Source: Acanthacorydalis orientalis (lineage: Eukaryota > Arthropoda > Insecta > Megaloptera > Corydalidae). From it: DNA of 64,000 nucleotides. Position numbers and translations under genes: made by a program. The notes under the pieces are model-generated. The model was not told the DNA's origin. It ran no database searches and saw nothing but the letters and a program-made list of their open reading frames with translations. Positions 23,299 to 34,047 of this stretch are shown piece by piece (the stretch's first letter is position 1; every line of letters starts with the position of its first letter). The stretch covers positions 32,393,456-32,457,455 of the forward strand of contig CM068318.1 in NCBI GenBank assembly GCA_034766995.1. The letters run 5' to 3'.

Positions 23299-23956
23299 AC
23301 TTTTATGTAAATTTTCTTTATTGCAAATATTTCCGTTAAATCACAATTGCTTTTCTACAAATATATCAAGATATTGACATTCAATGTGATACAAATTTCT
23401 CAAAGCGTTATCATGATGGTAATCGTCTTTTTGAATTAATTGCGTTTTTGGTCTCTAAAATTAGTTTCGAAACGTTTGTCTTCTTCAGGAAGCTTTTAAA
23501 TAACTATCAAGGTCTATTTGAAGATGACATACGTGCCTAGTAGTAGAAAACTAAAACTCAAATGATCCAAATGGGCGTAAAGTACTTGGAAAACGCTTCA
23601 ACAGGATCTCCGGTATAAAAACATGATTATAATTTTTATATTCTGAACTTTAATAGTTATATTGTATATTTAATAATATAATTTTTCCATTCATGACCTC
23701 AACTGTTTTTGAAAGTTTGTTAAAATTCAACATTTTAACCTGTGTTCGCTACGTAGTACTGTGTCGATAGTACTTTTACTGTTTGTTAAATGAGGTTACT
23801 TTCTGGTAATTATTTTTTGATATTACAATTTTTAAATTATTATGATATGAACATACTATCGTTTACATGATAATTAATAAGATTAAATATAAATAAAACA
23901 ACAAATTTTGTTTTTTCAATATTATAACATTAAACTTATAAACATTAAAGAGACTC
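22177..23956. other. AT-rich DNA, small hairpin, no gene recognised
   Basis: A perfect hairpin lies at 22255-22292: TGATCATTCTTAAC, a 10-base loop, then its complement. (TA)n at 23263-23296. On the minus strand near 23460-23510 is CTTCCTGAAGAAGACAAACG followed by TTTCGAAAC, a motif pattern I associate with UTRs of Penelope-like or other retroelements, with weak support. The 77-codon ORF at 22755-22988 has no domain. Confidence 0.5.
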
Positions 23957-24567
23957 ATGAATATATCATCATCATAATCAACCTGTGTCAATCCACTGCT
24001 GGATAAAGGCCTCTTCCATAACTTTCCATTTTGTACGATGGAATGTTTCTCTTTTTCCCCGATTTCCAATAACAATTTTAATTTTCTTATCTCACCTGTT
24101 CAGTGCTCTCTTCCTTAGCCTTTTTATATATTCATTAGTTCCTAGTTAATAATTTTTGTTTTGCTTCGGTTGCCTTCTCTTCTTGCAACATGCCTCGCTC
24201 ATGTATATTTCAGACTTTATTCTTCTTATTAGGTTTGTTATCAATGTCTGTTTATACGTATCAATTCTATTCTTTTCCTATCGCTCCTTATTTTTAGCAC
24301 GCATCTTTCCATACATCTCTGTGTTGTCTGGAGTCTGTGAATGTTTTTGGGGTTGAGCACCCAAGTTTAGATGCCGTATGTAAAGACTGGTAGTATACAT
24401 TAATCAAATATTTTTTCTTCAGACAGAGTGAGATTGTTGATTTAAATATCGAGGCATTTCGTCCAAATATGCTCTATTCCATTTTTCTTCTCCTGTTTAC
24501 TTCTTCAATGATCCATCTTTGCTGACAATCTGGCCTAGATAAACATATTTTGTAACTTCTTCTAAAC
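23957..24567 (-). mobile_element. RTE-like LINE, 5'-truncated 3' fragment
   Basis: Read on the minus strand from the (TA)n border: RLEEVTKYVYLGQIVSKDGS, then KKEVNRR and IFGRNASIFK, a degenerate middle (CLKKKYLINVYYQS, DSRQHREMYGKM) and finally FHRTKWKVMEEAFIQQWIDT followed by a stop. The order matches the C-terminal third of RTE-clade ORF2 proteins. The 3' end runs into a TGATGATGAT tail (23957-23975 region), as RTE elements often do. Multiple frameshifts and stops are present. The 58-kb insertion belongs to the same family and covers the same segment. Confidence 0.8.
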
Positions 24568-24598
24568 GTATATATATATATATATATATATACATATA

Positions 24599-24649
<51 letters not shown>

Positions 24650-24672
24650 GTGTATATATATATATGTATATA
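24568..24672. repeat. (TA)n microsatellite at the truncated end of the RTE-like fragment
   Basis: About 105 bases of TA with occasional C or G. It directly adjoins the 5' end of the retroelement fragment, so the insertion or the truncation point fell in a TA tract. Confidence 0.93.
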
Positions 24673-25111
24673 ACGGAATTGAGTATTTTGACATTTACAA
24701 AACTGATAATAGCTGAATCGATCAAGATTCTTGTTAAGACATACCTTCATATTAAAGCTTTACAAGCAATGCTAGCTGAGTTGTGCAAGGTTCAAGTTAA
24801 AATACATTTTAATGCTTTATTCCAGAAAATAAATTTTCTGGTCTGATCTTTTCTCATCTAATAGTTATTTAATTTCTGTATTATTTCAGTAAAAAAATGA
24901 GCATTTTCTTAAGTCTTGCATATATTTTGGCTTTTAATTTTTCCATACGCACTAATACTGTTGTGAAACTACTGCTTGGTGTGAAATATCTTTGTTATTG
25001 TTATGAATAATTATAAAAAGAACTCATATTATTGACATATTTATTATATTGTAATCGAGCTTAAAAAATAAGACAGGAATCTAAGAGTTTATTATATAAA
25101 AAAAACTTGTG
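24673..25111. other. AT-rich DNA, nothing recognised
   Basis: No element ends or coding similarity. The 60-codon ORF at 24664-24846 has no domain. Confidence 0.55.
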
Positions 25112-25454
25112 ATAACATGTTGAGTGCCCAGCGCTTTCCGACTGTTTTCCTGTGGGTCCAAAATGACGAGAGCGTGGCTATCACCCTAGTTTTTCTGTTA
25201 GCGCTCTTTATCTTAAAACACAAATACTCTGCTTCAAACCTCTGTGAAGTGCTAGACACTATATATCAATTTTAGGACAAGTATAGAAAATCCTCAATTC
25301 GTTCAGAGGCAAAGGAAAATGTAAAAACTTATTGTCTTCATGTCCAACCCCCCTCCCAATTATCGACATGCCCAGCGAAGCCACAACTCTATGCATAGAA
25401 TGCTTTAAAGATTATCATTCAAAATGAATATAATTCTTAATAACTTTGTAATAT

Positions 25455-25456
<2 letters not shown>

Positions 25457-25536
<80 letters not shown>

Positions 25537-25546
25537 ATATATATAC
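25457..25546. repeat. (TA)n tract hosting the mariner insertion
   Basis: About 90 bases of TA, ending in ACACAC just before the mariner inverted repeat at 25551. It lies inside the piggyBac-like element, so the order of events was piggyBac-like insertion, then microsatellite, then mariner. Confidence 0.93.
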
Positions 25547-25550
25547 ACAC

Positions 25551-26485
25551 ACGAGGTCAGACAATTAAGTAATGCGACCGATTTTTTTTCTCGGCCTGTG
25601 GTAGCACTGTGAACCTGTAACTCCGCCACCGTAATAGCAGATCCCTACTCTCTCGATTGAGACCGTGACCACCCTCGTACGATTATTTCTTCGCCAGCTG
25701 TTTAGTGTTTTGTAACAACGCGCGAGTAGTGCATGTCACGAAAATATTAGTAGGCCCACCGAATGAACATCGCTCAATATTGTCTCGAGCAGGTTGAAAG
25801 TGATCCTACTCTTCTCGATTGAGTTATTACTGGTGATGTAAGCTGGTTCTTTCAATATGACCCCGAAACTAAACGACAAAGCCAACAGTGGCTGTCCCCT
25901 GGAGCACCAAGGCCAAAGAAGGCGAGAATGAGCAAGTCCAAAGTGAAAACCATGTTGATTTGCTTCTTCGACAGCAAAGGGGTGGTTCACAAAGAGTTCG
26001 TACCACCTGGACAAACCGTAAATCAAGTATTCTACCGCAATGTGCTCGAAAAATTATGAAAAAGGGTGCTCAGAGTGCGTCCAGAGATCGCGAAGACTTG
26101 GGTTCTGCATCACGACAATGCTCCCTGTCACAGTGCGTTCAGTGTCTCTCAGTTTTTGGCGTCTAAAGGCATCGCAACGTTACCACAACCGCCCTATTCA
26201 CCGGACATGTCACCCTGCGACTTTTTCCTATTCCCCCATATGAAAAAATTCGTCAAAGGTCGACATTTTGACTCCGTTGAAGATATCCAAGAATCTGTGA
26301 CGAGGGTACTCGGAGAGGTCCCACAAGAAGTGTTCCAGAATTGTTACGAAAACTGGAAAACTCGCTGGAATAAGTGTATAGATGCGGGAGGGAACTACTT
26401 TGAAGGGGATCGCAGCGATGTACCTTAATTTTTAAATATACTCGATTTTTGAATTTTGTCGCATTACTTAATTGTCTGACCTCGT
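25551..26485 (+). mobile_element. Mariner, N-terminally deleted copy (GVQW3-like lineage)
   Basis: Inverted repeats ACGAGGTCAGACAATTAAGT and its complement at 26458-26485 are perfect over more than 25 bp and flanked by TA. Nearly identical to the copy at 38652-39560, but 26 bp longer because of a different sequence at about 25742-25790. Both lack the DNA-binding N-terminus, so the deletion predates both insertions. Confidence 0.95.
25790..26428 (+). pseudogene. Mariner transposase catalytic domain, disrupted
   Basis: The frame reads LEQVESDPTLLD, then TGA, then VITGDVSWFFQYDPETKRQ; the normal TGDESW has become TGDVSW, keeping the Asp. It continues through SPGAPRPKKARMSKSK, then EKL with a TAA stop, VLRVRPEIAKTW, LHHDNAPCHSA (second Asp), YSPDMSPCDFFLFP (third Asp), and ends GNYFEGDRSDVP. 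Thirty-four residues separate the second and third Asp, the mariner DD34D spacing. Two nonsense mutations relative to the 38.7-kb copy make it a pseudogene. The 120-codon ORF 26066-26428 is its intact C-terminal part. Confidence 0.92.
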
Positions 26486-26652
26486 ATATATAGTCCACTA
26501 AAAATATGATTTTATATTGTTTTTACCTGATATATTATATATACCTAATAAAATAATACAAAAGGAAACGGTCACTCAATTTTGTGTGACGCGACCCCTG
26601 CGAAAACATACCCGTCATCCATTTTCGGGTGATGCGGCACTCGAAGTGTTAA

Positions 26653-27074
26653 GCTTCACATTTAATCCGAGATATTTAAATTTATTTCATAAAAAAAGAA
26701 GTTATTCCGTTTCATTTAGCTATTTAATTATTTGTTTTGCAGCTCCGATTAAACAGTTTATTTAATAACATATTAATAATTATTTATTTTATTTCCAAAT
26801 TACATTTCATATTATTTATAAAAAGTAGATATTGAGAAAACGTTGTTTACACTCATTCTATATTGTTTAATAAAGCTATTTGACTGTCTAAGGTATACAC
26901 TTCTTAATGTTTAATTGAAAAGCAAATTAATTCATGAATAATTACAAGACTGGATTCAGCTATATTTCAACCATATTGTAATTAGATAGGTTATGTTCTT
27001 TTGAAAGATTTCAGTAGTCTCAGAACTTATTTTTCAGAAATAAATAGATTTAAAATACGGAAAGAAAATTTCAA
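26653..27074. other. AT-rich DNA between two piggyBac-like elements
   Basis: No coding similarity or element ends apart from the borders with the neighbouring piggyBac-like elements. Confidence 0.55.
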
Positions 27075-27430
27075 ATAACACGTTGAAGGCCGTGAGGGCC
27101 ATCGGTGATCGACGAGGCCAAGATTAGTAAAAACATAACTCAAATAAATGGCAACTCTTTTAAAATTTTTAGTCTATATTATCGTTGTTCTAATGATGTA
27201 AAAAAACTAATGCATCATAAAACGTTGAAGCATCATCGAAAAATCGCACTCTAGCGCCGGGGAAATGATCACCGATGACCCCTACTAAGATAAATGCATA
27301 AAACATAATAACACAGTTCAACTTAACAGTTATATATTATATTTTAGCACAATATGCATCGTACAACAAAAAATTCGTTACGGCGCATTGGGCAAATCAT
27401 ATAAAATTGGTCCGGCATTCAATGTGTTAA
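27075..27430. mobile_element. piggyBac-like MITE
   Basis: The left end is ATAA then CACGTTGAAGGCCG. The right end in complement is TTAA then CACATTGAATGCCGG. A subterminal inverted pair CATCGGTGATC (27101) and GATCACCGATG (27267) lies inside. About 350 bp, richer in GC than its surroundings near the ends, no ORF. The ends match the family at 25.1-26.65 kb, so both were probably mobilised by the same missing transposase. Confidence 0.7.
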
Positions 27431-28284
27431 AAAATAAGTTTTTGATTAAAATTTTGTATTTAAAATTATAACATATTTAATAAAGCATTAAAAATTAAAT
27501 AAAATTAATAAATATGCTTATTAACTCGATATTTCGAAAACACAAATATAATAAGTTTTCAGTTATAACAAATAAATAATTAAATGCTCTGTATAGCATG
27601 TTAAAAATATGGTAATGTCAAATATATCTCAAGAGGGATATAATATGTTTAATGTTAAGTTAGTGATGACCATTTTAAGTACTAACTTTTATTGAATATT
27701 GGCAACATTATCTTAGAAACATATCTTATAAAAAATGATTCTTTTAAAATATGAATTTTCTGAAAGAACTTAAAAAAAAAATTTTAAATGGCGAATAAAA
27801 CTTAAACGTTCACTTCTATTTTTTGTCGAAACTTCAAATCATACCGTAAACATGCAATAACGACAATACTATTTCAATCGAAATAACATTGAACGTTAAT
27901 GAAATAGCTTTGCCGTAAGTTTTCCAAATGCGTAGTCGATGACGTACGCATATTTAAGTTTACCGTATTTTCTAAAACGGTATGCAAAACTTCTTAATAA
28001 TGATTAATTGAAAAGTCACACTTTAATTCTCATAAACGTCTTTTTACTTTCCATAAATCACAAAATATTTTCCGACCGTAATGTTTAATTATTATTTGTT
28101 TTCATCAAAAGAAATTTGAGAAAATAAAAAGAAAAATACGATTTCAAATAAATATTTCATATTTGCTATCAACAAATTATGAAATGTATGGATATGACTA
28201 GTAAAAAGTATAATTTAATTATTAAAAAAAATGATTTTATGATGATAAAATTATTTAGAATAACCGTTTTTTAATATAGATGTA
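27431..28284. other. AT-rich DNA, nothing recognised
   Basis: A small hairpin with TACCGT and ACGGTA arms lies at about 27962-27983. No coding similarity. Confidence 0.55.
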
Positions 28285-28385
28285 TTAGGTTGATAGGAAA
28301 ATAATTGCGGTTTTTGTTTTCTGAATTCTTACCTTATTTTTTTAATGAAGGTGTCATTCCATCGCGTTTTTTTAATGAAACTCTG
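28285..28385 (+). mobile_element. Mariner 5' terminal fragment
   Basis: TTAGGTTGATAGGAAAATAA at 28285, TTGCGG, then the family 5' UTR (GTTTTCTGAATTC, a T-run and a degenerate GTCATTCCATC block). Homology fades by about 28385. The 228 bp to the next family copy at 28614 are unassigned and contain the minus-strand ORF 28334-28663, which has no domain. Confidence 0.7.
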
Positions 28386-28613
28386 TGTAGAAAACTTCGA
28401 CTTATATTCAGTATAATACAGTGCTCAAGAGTATTTTTATAGAAGTCATGCTTTATAATATTGAATTCGATTAGTACCAAAATATAGTCAATTTTTGGAA
28501 CAAGATCTAAACACCAAAGAAGCAAAAATATATCAATAACAGATATAATAATGTAAATGAAAGCAAATAACTTTTGAAAACCATTAAGAAAGAAAACCTT
28601 GATTATTAAAATA

Positions 28614-29088
28614 TTAGCTTGGTAGGAAAATAATTTCGTTTTTTCTTTCTGAATTCTAACCATATTTTTTTAATGAAAGTGTATTTTCATCATGTTTATG
28701 TTAATATCATTTTAAAGTGCATTTTTCGGTCTGTATTTTGGTAACATCAACTTTGGTTTTATTATTAATTTTGCTTCAAATCGGGCTATTGAATTAAAGA
28801 TGGAAAGGAAGCAAGTAAGAGAAATGGTGGTTTTAAAAATTTAGTACTGGGAACAAGAGCTTTGGAGGACGAAGCAGGTCACGGGCGTCCTTCTTCACTT
28901 CATTATGACCAACTGAAGTTGTTAGTTGAATCAGAACCAGGCATAACAATTCGAAAACTTACACAAAAATTAGGTGTTAGTCATCCAACCGTTCTGGATC
29001 ATTTAAAACAGATAGAAAAATCAAAAAAGACAAAAATGTATATGAATTTGAAAGTCATAAACCATCAATTATTTTCCACTAACCTATA
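28614..29088 (+). mobile_element. Complete mariner MITE encoding only the DNA-binding region
   Basis: Both inverted repeats are present (TTAGCTTGGTAGGAAAATAA at 28614; CCACTAACCTA at about 29077-29087). The plus strand carries ATGGAAAGGAAGCAAGTAAG at about 28800, a degenerate first helix, then ALEDEAGHGRPSS-like text in the 80-codon ORF 28862-29104 (LHYDQLKLLVESEPGITIR, LTQKLGVSHPTVLDHLKQI). It then jumps at GAAAAATCAAAAAAGAC to the 3' end. The catalytic domain is deleted. The same junction occurs in the minus-strand copies at 2.1 and 11.6 kb. Confidence 0.85.
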
Positions 29089-29392
29089 CTATAATTATAA
29101 ATGATTATTATTAACAATTTGTACAATTGTAACAATTTTTGTTGAATACATATAGCGTGTTGTGTACATTTTATTTTTTTGGTATTTTTTGTCAACAGCA
29201 TTTGGAAACCATATTATTGTTGTTTCATTGGTTAAATCAATACTTTCTGTTATCTTTAAAAAATTGTACACAGTAGCACTCTACGAAATAAAAAAATATT
29301 ATTAGAAGATTTGTAGTGTAGGAAGATTGTTTTTCAAAATATTTTTCTGTCTGTAAAAGAAAATATATTTGAAATTAAACATATATACATTA

Positions 29393-29445
<53 letters not shown>

Positions 29446-29864
29446 TATTTATATATATATATATATATATATATGTATACAAAAGTTTACAACATTCAAT
29501 ACATATTAAGTTGATTAATTTGTTAACTGAAAAATATAAAATTAAGAGATGATCATTATATTTAAAACTGCATATTTTTTGATATATATTTATCTTCTAG
29601 AGTTTGCCATTTGAAGGAGTAGTCCTTCATTTTTGTCGATATCTGCAAAATTAAAAATTGTATCTAGTCTGATTACAGAATTTATAAATTAATTTTTATA
29701 CATTATAAATATCTGTCAGAAATACATCCTGGACCACAGTAATGGAAAAATTTTAGAACATAATAATTAAAATAATTTTTATTTTTGTATAATTTTGTTC
29801 ACATATTCTTATTAGGTATATCGGGAAATTTTATTTTTTAAAAATAATACTCGATAGATAAACA
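29089..29864. other. AT-rich DNA with a (CA)n/(TA)n tract
   Basis: ACAC followed by (TA)n at about 29394-29476. No coding similarity. Confidence 0.6.
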
Positions 29865-30125
29865 CGATTTCAGCGCACGCATTTTTGGAATCTTATTCGA
29901 AAATTTTTTGTTACGGGTTCTAACATTTCCAGTGGAATACTCGAAATTGGTTTTTGGATTTTTTAATTTAAGTGTGTGGACGATTAATGTACACCTTGCT
30001 CTTTAGATAACACAGAGCAAATCTGACACAGTCAATGTTTTCTGGTGTTCTTACTGTTAATTTGGATCCTTGATGCTTCAAATTTAATGTGGAGCAAGTA
30101 TTCTCGATCTTATGAACCAATAAGT
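29865..30125 (-). pseudogene. Tc1/mariner-type transposase with N- and C-termini fused by deletion
   Basis: The minus strand reads NTCSTLNLKHQGSKLTVRTP then ENIDCVR, the 'VRTPENIxxVR' block near the N-terminus of a widespread Tc1-like transposase family (DUF4817-type HTH). A short degenerate stretch follows, then SIPLEMLEPVTKNFRIRFQK-CVR, which resembles the C-terminal 'IP...R..V..F..RL..C....G' block. The catalytic core between them is missing. Frames change at least once. A related N-terminal fragment lies at 36.76-37.08 kb. Element ends were not identified. Confidence 0.5.
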
Positions 30126-30687
30126 TGATTGAATGAGCGGTTGGTACCTGATGAAAAATAGTATGATACCTGATGCCAATAGCATTATAACATAATAATA
30201 AATGTTATAATGATTGTAAAATAGCCGTTATAAATTTGTAGCAGATTTACTATTTTTATAAAATGAATTCACATCTATGTAAACCGGATCGCTGCTCCAT
30301 GTTTACTAAATAATCATAAATAACTAACAATTTTTCATTAAATTTTATCCTTTAACTCTAATGGTAAGTGAATAAGCCTGCTTTTAAAATTTTCCGCCAC
30401 ACTGGCGCACTCTGTACAAATTATGTAAATAAGAAAAACATATTTATAAATAGACGTTGTACATTAGATTTGTAAAGTGTGCATATATATACATATACAT
30501 ATACATATAAATATAAATATATATACATATACATATATGTATATATTTATATATATGTGTGTGTGTGTGTGTGTATTTATATGTAAGAGAGAACACGTAA
30601 TTTTCTTATATTGTGAATTTTAAATTAGTTAAATTGGTTTTATTTAATTCAATATACATAATTTTATGATATATAGAATATAGAAGA

Positions 30688-30724
<37 letters not shown>

Positions 30725-31451
30725 TATAATAGTAAGGCAATTTTTTAAAACGTTTTAATGTGGTCGTCAAAAAATTGTATGAAATGAAAGTTAATGAATA
30801 TAAAACAGTTTTATAATTTGAAAACAATCTATAATTGCTTCGAAATTTGAAGAGAGTAATATGTTTCATACATTAATTCTTTTGTCATTTCACAACCCAC
30901 AAAAAAAATTTTTTCTGATTGGAAAATTTTATTTTTTTTCTGTAATTTGTCTCTATGAAGAAAATGCCATTGACATTAAAATGCGCAAGTAACAATTAAA
31001 AATAATCTAACAATTTGACTAAATAATTGTTTTGAAAGAAAATTGAGCCAGTGTCAGAATTGTACATTAATATGTTTTTTTTATACAATTTCAATAAATT
31101 AAAGCTAAAATAAGTATATTATCTACTTCAACATATGAATATAAAGACAGATACGCATCTAGAAATGAAAAAAAATATGAAAGAATGTTTTTTTCTGTTA
31201 CTAGCAATTTCATATGAAAACTTCATTACTAGTGGAAAAATAATAGAAAATAAACAAATAAAATAATATTTTTTTAAAAAATAAAAGATTTACGAAGTTG
31301 AATATCATGTTTAAAGAAAATATACTCGAAGATTGGAAAGAAAATATTATACTTTTTTATAAAAGACGACATAAAAAATTTGAAATAAATATTTTAGTTT
31401 CTACCACAAAATACTATATTAAAATAGATTGTTTGTTATTTAGCTTTAATA
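30126..31451. other. AT-rich DNA with microsatellites
   Basis: Mixed ATAC/(TA)n/(GT)n at about 30478-30575 and (TA)n at 30690-30722. Small palindromes such as GATACCTGATG repeats near 30147-30180. No gene recognised; the 87-codon minus ORF 30606-30869 crosses a TA tract. Confidence 0.55.
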
Positions 31452-32208
31452 TTAGGTTGGTAGAAAAATAATTGCCGTTTGTAACTTTCAAATTCATATA
31501 CATTTTTCCATTTGTGACCTAGAACTTTTGGATGACTAACACCTTACTTTTGTGCAAGCTCTCGAATCGTTGTGCGTGATTCTCATTCAGCTAACGCTTT
31601 CAATTGGTCGTTATGAACTGAAGAAGGACGCTCCCGACCTTTTTCATCTTCAAGGTGGTCGACCTAAGCACGAAATTTTTGGATCCACCATTTTGATTTT
31701 TGTAGTGGTTTTAAGTGGTCTAAAACTCATTGATGACTAACGCCTTACTTTTGTGCAAACTTTCGAATTTTTGTGCTTGGTTCTGCTACAACTAACGGTT
31801 TCAGTTGGTCGTTATGTACTGAAGAAGAAAGCCAGTGACATTCTTCATCTTCAAGGCTCTCGTCCCCCACATGAAATTTTTGGAACCACCATTGGCACCG
31901 TACGTTCTTTAACAGTACCCGCACCAAAAGCATCGTTTAGTTTACAAGTAGTTTCTGTTGCTTCGCCATCCGTTTTGAACTCATGCAAACAATTACTCTT
32001 GTTAGCTTCTTTTCCATTTTTAAATCAATACCCCAATTCAAAGCAAAATTAATAATAAAACCAATGTCGACGTTACCAAATTACAGACCGAAAAATATAC
32101 TTTAAAGTGATACTGACATGAACACGATGAAATGATACTTTCATTAAAAAAGAAATAAGGTTAGAATTCAGAAAACAAAAACTGTAATTACTTTTCTACT
32201 AACTTAAT
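31452..32208 (-). mobile_element. Chimeric mariner MITE with an internal near-tandem duplication
   Basis: Terminal repeats of the Hsmar1-like family are present at both ends (TTAGGTTGGTAGAAAAATAA at 31452; TTTTCTACTAACTTAAT at 32192-32208). The HTH-coding part occurs twice in the same orientation, about 31527-31690 and 31728-31890, with roughly 15% divergence. The second copy begins in sequence that normally precedes the first (TTTTAAGTGGTC), as expected from recombination between two family copies. Minus-strand motifs include GDESLEDEE and SEP/AEPSTKIRKFAQK. No catalytic domain. The 62- and 99-codon plus-strand ORFs are antisense. Confidence 0.8.
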
Positions 32209-32694
32209 ATATACGAGTACCTAAAGCAGTATTTATATATAGTAGCATTTTACAATATAATTACTTTTGACTAAATTATTTAAATATAAATTATCCAATT
32301 ATTTATTATATCTGAAAATGTATAATTTCATGAACAATTTTATTAAATATAACTTGAAAATATTTCAAATATTTTTTCGAATTTACTGTATGAAGTAAAC
32401 ATTATATAGAATGTATAATGTTAATATTATAAACGAGTATTTGCGGCTTGCTATTGTATCGAACTATATTTATTTCTGTATTGAAAGAGTAAAACGTTAT
32501 TTTATCTGCTACTATAAGATAAAAAACATTCCTTCTCAGCGTCATAACAAGCAAGTAAACGGGAACAAATCATTATTTGTGGTATAGCTTTGTGTTCATT
32601 GCTTCGACTTGCATTATCTGTCAGAATGTTTGAAACTTTGCAGCTAATAAGGCACATTTCAATCTCGTAGTTTGATAAATAGTTTAATTTCATG

Positions 32695-32769
<75 letters not shown>

Positions 32770-33870
32770 CCAATTGTGAGTTAATATGCATTGTTTATTC
32801 TACTCTAAAGACAACATGGTTATTATGAAATCTTTTATAGATTACATACCTATCTAAATGCGATAATTTTCATTTCTTTCAATAAAGTGGCATGCAAGAT
32901 TTGTTGTTTTTTTAAAAACATTTATCTATAATATTTTTTTATTTGAATGAATTATAGTGAATTGATATAAATTTATTTAAAAACATTCATATTTATTTTC
33001 ATTTGTAAACTCTAAAATATTATTTAAAAAAAATTATTAGTGGAAATTAAAGATTAAAGTTAACAATGCAAATAAGAGTATAAAATAAAATAATTTGTTC
33101 ACATTTATTTTTAATGACATTTTTTATTTATCTATAAATAATGTGTTAATATCTATAAATTATGAGTTCTGATATAATGAGCAATCGGTATATTTAATAT
33201 TTAATGAGTAATAAACTAAGTGAAAATTAGTTGTATAATTTTCACATTATATCAGATTTTTAATTTTTATAAGTTGTATCTTTGTTTCTGTCTACTTTCA
33301 TTTTACTTACTTTAAAGTTCTTCTTCTTCCCCGGGGTTTACTGTTATTATTCAATATCGGTAGATAACTCAGTTTGTTTTTAACAAATAATTATTATTAT
33401 GAATATTTTTATTTTCTTAAGTGCTGCTAATCCAAAATGTTTTTAATGACTTGGTTATAGAGTTTGGCACTCTTAAATTTTGCTGTCCGAATTAAGGGCT
33501 GGTTCGAAAATGAGTATATAAACGGGATGCCTTTTTATGTTGTATTTGTGTTTGGGCGCTAATGATCTTAGATGTCGACGCGCCCTAAAATTCTAAATTA
33601 CCAAACATCTATTGTTTTATTGTCAACTTATGATGCATTGAACAAAAACAAAAAGAGAATAATTTAATATCCTATAAAAATGGCATTGATATAATAAATA
33701 AATTTTGACATATAGATTAAAATGACTTGAAAAACATTTCAACAAAAAAATCCTAAGAAAAATTCATCTCCTGTATTTAAGTTCGCTATTTATTAAAACA
33801 AAGTACTAAATTAAGATGAAAACTGTGTTTGAAAATGTTAACATATTTTTTTCGATTTATTTTTAAAAAC

Positions 33871-33913
<43 letters not shown>

Positions 33914-33937
33914 ATATATATATATATATATACATAC

Positions 33938-33974
<37 letters not shown>

Positions 33975-33984
33975 GTATATATAT
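32209..33984. other. AT-rich DNA with microsatellites and one GC-rich hairpin
   Basis: (TA)n at 32697-32770 and 33869-33984. At about 33553-33592, GGGCGC and GCGCCC arms enclose about 20 bases (TAATGATCTTAGATGTCGAC), and part of this block recurs near 10735. Upstream, GGGCTGGTTCGAAAATGAG (33496) faintly resembles a pol III B box, but no tRNA-like fold is supported. No coding similarity. Confidence 0.5.
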
Positions 33985-34047
33985 GTTTTTGTTTCCTGAA
34001 TTCTAAACTTATTTTTTTCAATGAACGTGTTATTTCATCATGTTCAT

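Larger units (their letters stand above)
25112..26652. mobile_element. piggyBac-like non-autonomous element containing a nested mariner
   Basis: The left end is ATAA then CATGTTGAGTGCCCAGCG. The right end, in complement, is TTAA then CACTTCGAGTGCCGCATC. Ten of the first 13 bases agree, and the same end type (CACGTTGAAGGCCG) bounds the element at 27.08 kb. Inner sequences carry ATCACCC on the left and GGGTGAT on the right. TTAA at 26649-26652 is the target site; the left copy has mutated to ATAA. Without the nested mariner and its (TA)n tract the element would be about 500-600 bp. No transposase is seen. Confidence 0.6.

Noticed and set aside
23460..23510. Hammerhead ribozyme core (CTGAAGA ... 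GAAAC on the minus strand)
   Set aside because: The expected stems II and III cannot be formed around these two motifs. The pattern CTGAAGA...GAAA also occurs near 57549, and I cannot support a ribozyme at either place.
33480..33600. tRNA gene or tRNA-derived SINE head (GGTTCGAAAAT)
   Set aside because: No A box at the right distance and no cloverleaf can be drawn; only a weak B-box resemblance remains.
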